DNA of 64,000 nucleotides from Hyphomicrobiaceae bacterium (lineage in GTDB: Bacteria; Pseudomonadota; Alphaproteobacteria; Rhizobiales; Hyphomicrobiaceae), in assembly GCA_041397645.1 (NCBI GenBank), contig JAWKWE010000008.1, forward strand, positions 1 through 64,000. Direction: 5' to 3'. Of the stretch, positions 61,118 through 64,000 are shown piece after piece; position 1 is the stretch's first letter; each line of letters opens with the position of its first letter. The notes beneath the pieces are model-generated. The model was not told the DNA's origin and made no database searches. It saw only the letters and a program-made list of their open reading frames with translations. Position numbers and translations under genes: made by a program.

Positions 61118-63133
61118 ATGCGTATTAAAACACTCCTCATTGCCAACCGTGGTGAAATCGCCTGTCGGATCGCGCGCACGGCCCGCGCGCTCGGAATTGC
61201 ACCGATCGGTGTTCATTCCGACGCTGACGCCAAGGCGTTGCATGTGCGCGAAATCGGCCGGTCGCTGAGAATCGGACCCGGGCCAGCTGCCGAGAGTTAT
61301 TTGCGAATCGAAGCGGTGATTGCTGCCGCCCGGCAGGCCAGCGCAGACGCAATCCATCCGGGTTACGGCTTTCTGGCAGAAAATCCGGACTTCGCCCGCG
61401 CGGTGGAGGCCGCCGGTATGATCTTCGTTGGCCCCACAGTCGACACGTTGCAGCGGTTTGGCGACAAGGCCAGTGCCAAAACGGCCGCAATAGCTGCCGG
61501 CGTGCCGGTCATTCCCGGTAGCGACGGCGTAATGTCTGACGCTCTTCAGATTGCACAAGCGGTGCGGGAAGTAGGGCTTCCGGCACTCTTGAAGGCTGTT
61601 GGCGGTGGAGGCGGTCGCGGTCAGAGGTTGATCGAGAACGAAACGACGCTGAATGAAGACATCGAGAGCGCTCAACGCGAAGCGAAATCTACCTTCGGCT
61701 CCGAAGGACTTTTGCTGGAGCGCTTCCTGCCTGAGGCTCGCCATGTTGAAATTCAGATTGCTGGCGATGGTAAGGGTCGCGTATTGCATCTCTTTGAACG
61801 CGACTGCACCCTTCAGCGCCGACATCAGAAAGTGATCGAGGAAGCACCGGCTTGGGGGCTGCCACGGCCATTTCTCGATCGGATAGCTCAGGATGCGGTC
61901 CGGCTGGCGGAGGGGGTGAACTATCGAGGGCTCGGAACCGTCGAGTTCTTGGTACTGGGCGAGGAGTATTTTTTTCTTGAAGTGAATCCCCGAATCCAGG
62001 TTGAGCATCCGGTAACCGAGGCAGTCACCGGGCTAGACCTCGTCGCGCTGCAAATTCGTATCGCAGAGGAGGCAGGTTTGGGCCTGACACAGGATCAGAT
62101 CACCTGCACCGGCCACGCCGTAGAGGCGCGACTTTACGCCGAGGACCCGCGGATGCAGTTCGCTCCCTCAACGGGCCTAATCACGGCGCTTTCGCTGCCG
62201 AGCGGTCTACGGATTGATAGTGGCGTCGAGGCGGGCGACAGCGTGAGCCCATTCTACGATCCGATGGTGGCGAAGTTAGTCGTGCATGATTCCAATCGAG
62301 ATGCAGCTCTGGCGAAATTAGCTCGAGCACTGGACCATGTGGTTGTGGATGGCATCGAGACCAACCGCGATTTCCTGGCGGCTCTTGCGCGGAACGCCCA
62401 TTTCACACGAATGCATGTCCATACCCGTTGGATTGACGGTTGCGTCGATGCGTTGGTTGTCGCTCCGCAGCGCTCGGATGAGCAGTTGTGGCAGGCGGTG
62501 GCGGCGGTCCTGTTCGTCACCAGTGGGCGCAGAGACGGAGACGCCAATCCTTGGCAAAACCGGGACAAGTTTACCGGCTGGAGACTGGGCCTTGGCGGCA
62601 CGCTGGGGGAAGCCGGCCAGCGTGTGATCGTCGCTCGCTCGGCCACTTTCGCCAAGGAGCTGCGCATCAGTCCAGTGAGAAATGACCACAGCTTCGTTGT
62701 CTATAGCGACGACAGCACTTCCCTCGCCTTGCAAGTAACTGAACTTCAAGATGGCTCGTATCAGGTCACACATGAGGATGAAGCCATTACCATCGAAGCG
62801 TGCGTTCGAGGGAGTTCGATCGAGATCGACACGCCTTGCGGCCGTCACGTTTACCAAGCGTCTACATCGCTGGCTTTTGCCGAGGTAGATAGCGCCGCGG
62901 ACCGCATTCTCTTGTCTCCACTAACCGGCAAAATTGTCAAGGTATTGGTCAATGAGGGGACTCCAGTAGCGGCCGGGGAGGTTGTGGCGATCCTGGAATC
63001 TATGAAGCTCGAGATTTCTATAAAGGCGATGGTGTCGGGGGTAGCGAAAAATATATCCGTTTCGCAAGGCGCGATGGTGGATCGAGGGCAGCCAATCGTC
63101 GAGATAGCTCTCTTAGAAAGTGAGGTTTCATGA
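61118..63133 (+). CDS. Acyl-CoA carboxylase alpha subunit (biotin carboxylase and carrier fused)
   Basis: The 671-residue protein has a biotin carboxylase domain (1-445) with LLIANRGEIACRIARTARAL, KAVGGGGGRGQRLI and FLEVNPRIQVEHPVTEAV. A linker domain follows, then a biotinyl domain with ESMKLEI (Lys630). This is the standard MCC/GCC alpha layout, unlike the split version at 29-31 kb. The ATG at 61118 begins the normal family N-terminus; a GTG at 61106 would add four residues. It overlaps the lyase gene by 4 bases. Confidence 0.93.
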   Translation: MRIKTLLIANRGEIACRIARTARALGIAPIGVHSDADAKALHVREIGRSLRIGPGPAAESYLRIEAVIAAARQASADAIHPGYGFLAENPDFARAVEAAGMIFVGPTVDTLQRFGDKASAKTAAIAAGVPVIPGSDGVMSDALQIAQAVREVGLPALLKAVGGGGGRGQRLIENETTLNEDIESAQREAKSTFGSEGLLLERFLPEARHVEIQIAGDGKGRVLHLFERDCTLQRRHQKVIEEAPAWGLPRPFLDRIAQDAVRLAEGVNYRGLGTVEFLVLGEEYFFLEVNPRIQVEHPVTEAVTGLDLVALQIRIAEEAGLGLTQDQITCTGHAVEARLYAEDPRMQFAPSTGLITALSLPSGLRIDSGVEAGDSVSPFYDPMVAKLVVHDSNRDAALAKLARALDHVVVDGIETNRDFLAALARNAHFTRMHVHTRWIDGCVDALVVAPQRSDEQLWQAVAAVLFVTSGRRDGDANPWQNRDKFTGWRLGLGGTLGEAGQRVIVARSATFAKELRISPVRNDHSFVVYSDDSTSLALQVTELQDGSYQVTHEDEAITIEACVRGSSIEIDTPCGRHVYQASTSLAFAEVDSAADRILLSPLTGKIVKVLVNEGTPVAAGEVVAILESMKLEISIKAMVSGVAKNISVSQGAMVDRGQPIVEIALLESEVS

Positions 63134-64000
63134 GCGATTTTCCAAAATTCGTCGAGTTCAGGGAAGAGGGACCTCGGGAAGGGTTTCAGATTGAGAAGAA
63201 GATCTATTCGATCGAAGAGCGAGTTGAACTGATCGACATGCTCAGCGATACCGGGCTGAAGCGAATTCAGGTTGGCAGCTTCGTCAATCCGCAAAAAGTG
63301 CCTCAAATGGCTGATACGGCCGAACTGTTCAAGCGCATCAAGCGGGTGTCTGGCGTTAAATACACATCGCTCTGGCTTAACGACAAAGGTTTTCGCAAGG
63401 CGCTCGCTGCGCATCGGGTCGATATTGATCCGCGCCTTTTGTTCTATCCATCTGACACATTCTCGCGAAAGAACAACGACGCGTCGTCGATGGAAATGCG
63501 CGAAAAGCAGCGCGAATGGGTTAAGCTCTACAAAGAAGACGGTTACGCTGTCGAGACGGCGTACGTGATGACCGCATTCGGATGCAATTTCGAAGGACCG
63601 ATTCCGCAGGATCGCGTCTTAGACGATTTCCGCTACATTCTGGAGCTTTGTGCAGAAGAAAATATCGCGCTGCCGATTTTTGTTGTGGCCGACACAATGG
63701 GCTGGGGCAATCCCGAGTCGGTTAAGCGCATGATCGGAGCGCTGAAAGACCTGGCGCCTGACGCACGCATTGGCATGCATCTACACGACACCAGAGGTCT
63801 TGGGATAGCTAACGTTCATGCGGCGCTTTCTATGGGCGTTGACATGTTTGAGAGCTCCGTCGCCGGATTGGGCGGATGTCCGTTTGCAGGTCACGGCCAT
63901 GCGCGCGCCGCCGGGAATGTCTGCACCGAGGATGCTGTGTTTCTGTGCCATGAACTCGGCATAGCGACCGGGGTCGATCTCGATAAATTAATCGCCGCTT
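63130..64000 (+). CDS. HMG-CoA-lyase-like carbon-carbon lyase (partial, cut by window end)
   Basis: The visible 290 residues form the TIM barrel of the HMG-CoA lyase family. The first motif reads EEGPREGFQIE, where the classical enzyme has GPRDGLQNE, so the metal-binding aspartate is glutamate. Later sites are kept: IGMHLHDTRGLG with two metal-binding histidines, and the loop GLGGCPFAGHGHARAAGN. It should cleave a 3-hydroxy-3-methyl dicarboxylyl-CoA made by the carboxylase and hydratase. The variant first motif marks a subfamily whose exact substrate is uncertain. The 3' end is outside the window. Confidence 0.92.
   Translation, partial: MSDFPKFVEFREEGPREGFQIEKKIYSIEERVELIDMLSDTGLKRIQVGSFVNPQKVPQMADTAELFKRIKRVSGVKYTSLWLNDKGFRKALAAHRVDIDPRLLFYPSDTFSRKNNDASSMEMREKQREWVKLYKEDGYAVETAYVMTAFGCNFEGPIPQDRVLDDFRYILELCAEENIALPIFVVADTMGWGNPESVKRMIGALKDLAPDARIGMHLHDTRGLGIANVHAALSMGVDMFESSVAGLGGCPFAGHGHARAAGNVCTEDAVFLCHELGIATGVDLDKLIAA

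Noticed and set aside
1..64000. CRISPR arrays, rRNA, tRNA, riboswitches, prophage genes
   Set aside because: No regularly spaced repeats, ribosomal segments, cloverleaf structures or phage structural genes were seen on either strand.

Overview
The window is GC-rich DNA with close gene packing, many 4-base ATGA or GTGA overlaps, Liv-type ABC transporters and many acyl-CoA enzymes. This suggests an alphaproteobacterium of the Rhizobiales, perhaps Bradyrhizobium, Rhodopseudomonas or a relative. The assignment rests on protein resemblance from memory; no rRNA or tRNA gene is present to confirm it.

Bases 1-10,000 hold a conjugative mating-pair-formation operon, trbB-C-D-E-J-K-L-F-G-I, closed by a strong terminator. 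No relaxase, integrase, origin of transfer or attachment site is visible, so this is probably one end of an integrative conjugative element or plasmid. Bases 10,000-20,200 are mixed accessory DNA: a solute-binding protein with a thioesterase and a hydrolase (minus strand), a frameshifted PepSY gene, a lone acyl carrier protein, a MarR-EmrA-EmrB efflux operon, an IS3-family element at 17,828-19,068, and the 3' third of an RND pump gene. The IS3 element sits exactly where emrB stops and where the broken RND gene begins.

Bases 20,200-39,400 form a catabolic block. A complete Liv-type transporter on the minus strand faces a plus-strand operon: crotonase, AtuA-like protein, TetR regulator, biotin carboxylase, biotin carrier, carboxyltransferase, acyl-CoA dehydrogenase, CoA ligase, a second dehydrogenase, SDR and a second CoA ligase. 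The gene set resembles the acyclic terpene (atu) and leucine (liu) pathways.

Bases 40,500-64,000 form a second catabolic block: a transglutaminase-like protein, MaoC hydratase, a paired acyl-CoA dehydrogenase, crotonases, several CoA ligases, a BadH-like SDR, FadH dienoyl-CoA reductase, a second biotin-dependent carboxylase and an HMG-CoA-lyase-like enzyme cut by the window end. Read as a pathway, an acid is activated to its CoA ester, desaturated, carboxylated, hydrated and cleaved, as for 3-methyl-branched or isoprenoid (possibly alicyclic) acids. The true substrate cannot be read from sequence. An IS21-family element with intact ends and a 5-bp target duplication splits this block.

The most notable signal is regulatory. 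A single protein at 46,066-47,457 carries two complete TetR units in tandem, a natural single-chain TetR pseudo-dimer. A 14-bp operator of the form CTAACNNNNGTTAG occurs before three transcription units of the second block, including the regulator's own divergent promoter region. This suggests one unusual regulator controlling the whole block.
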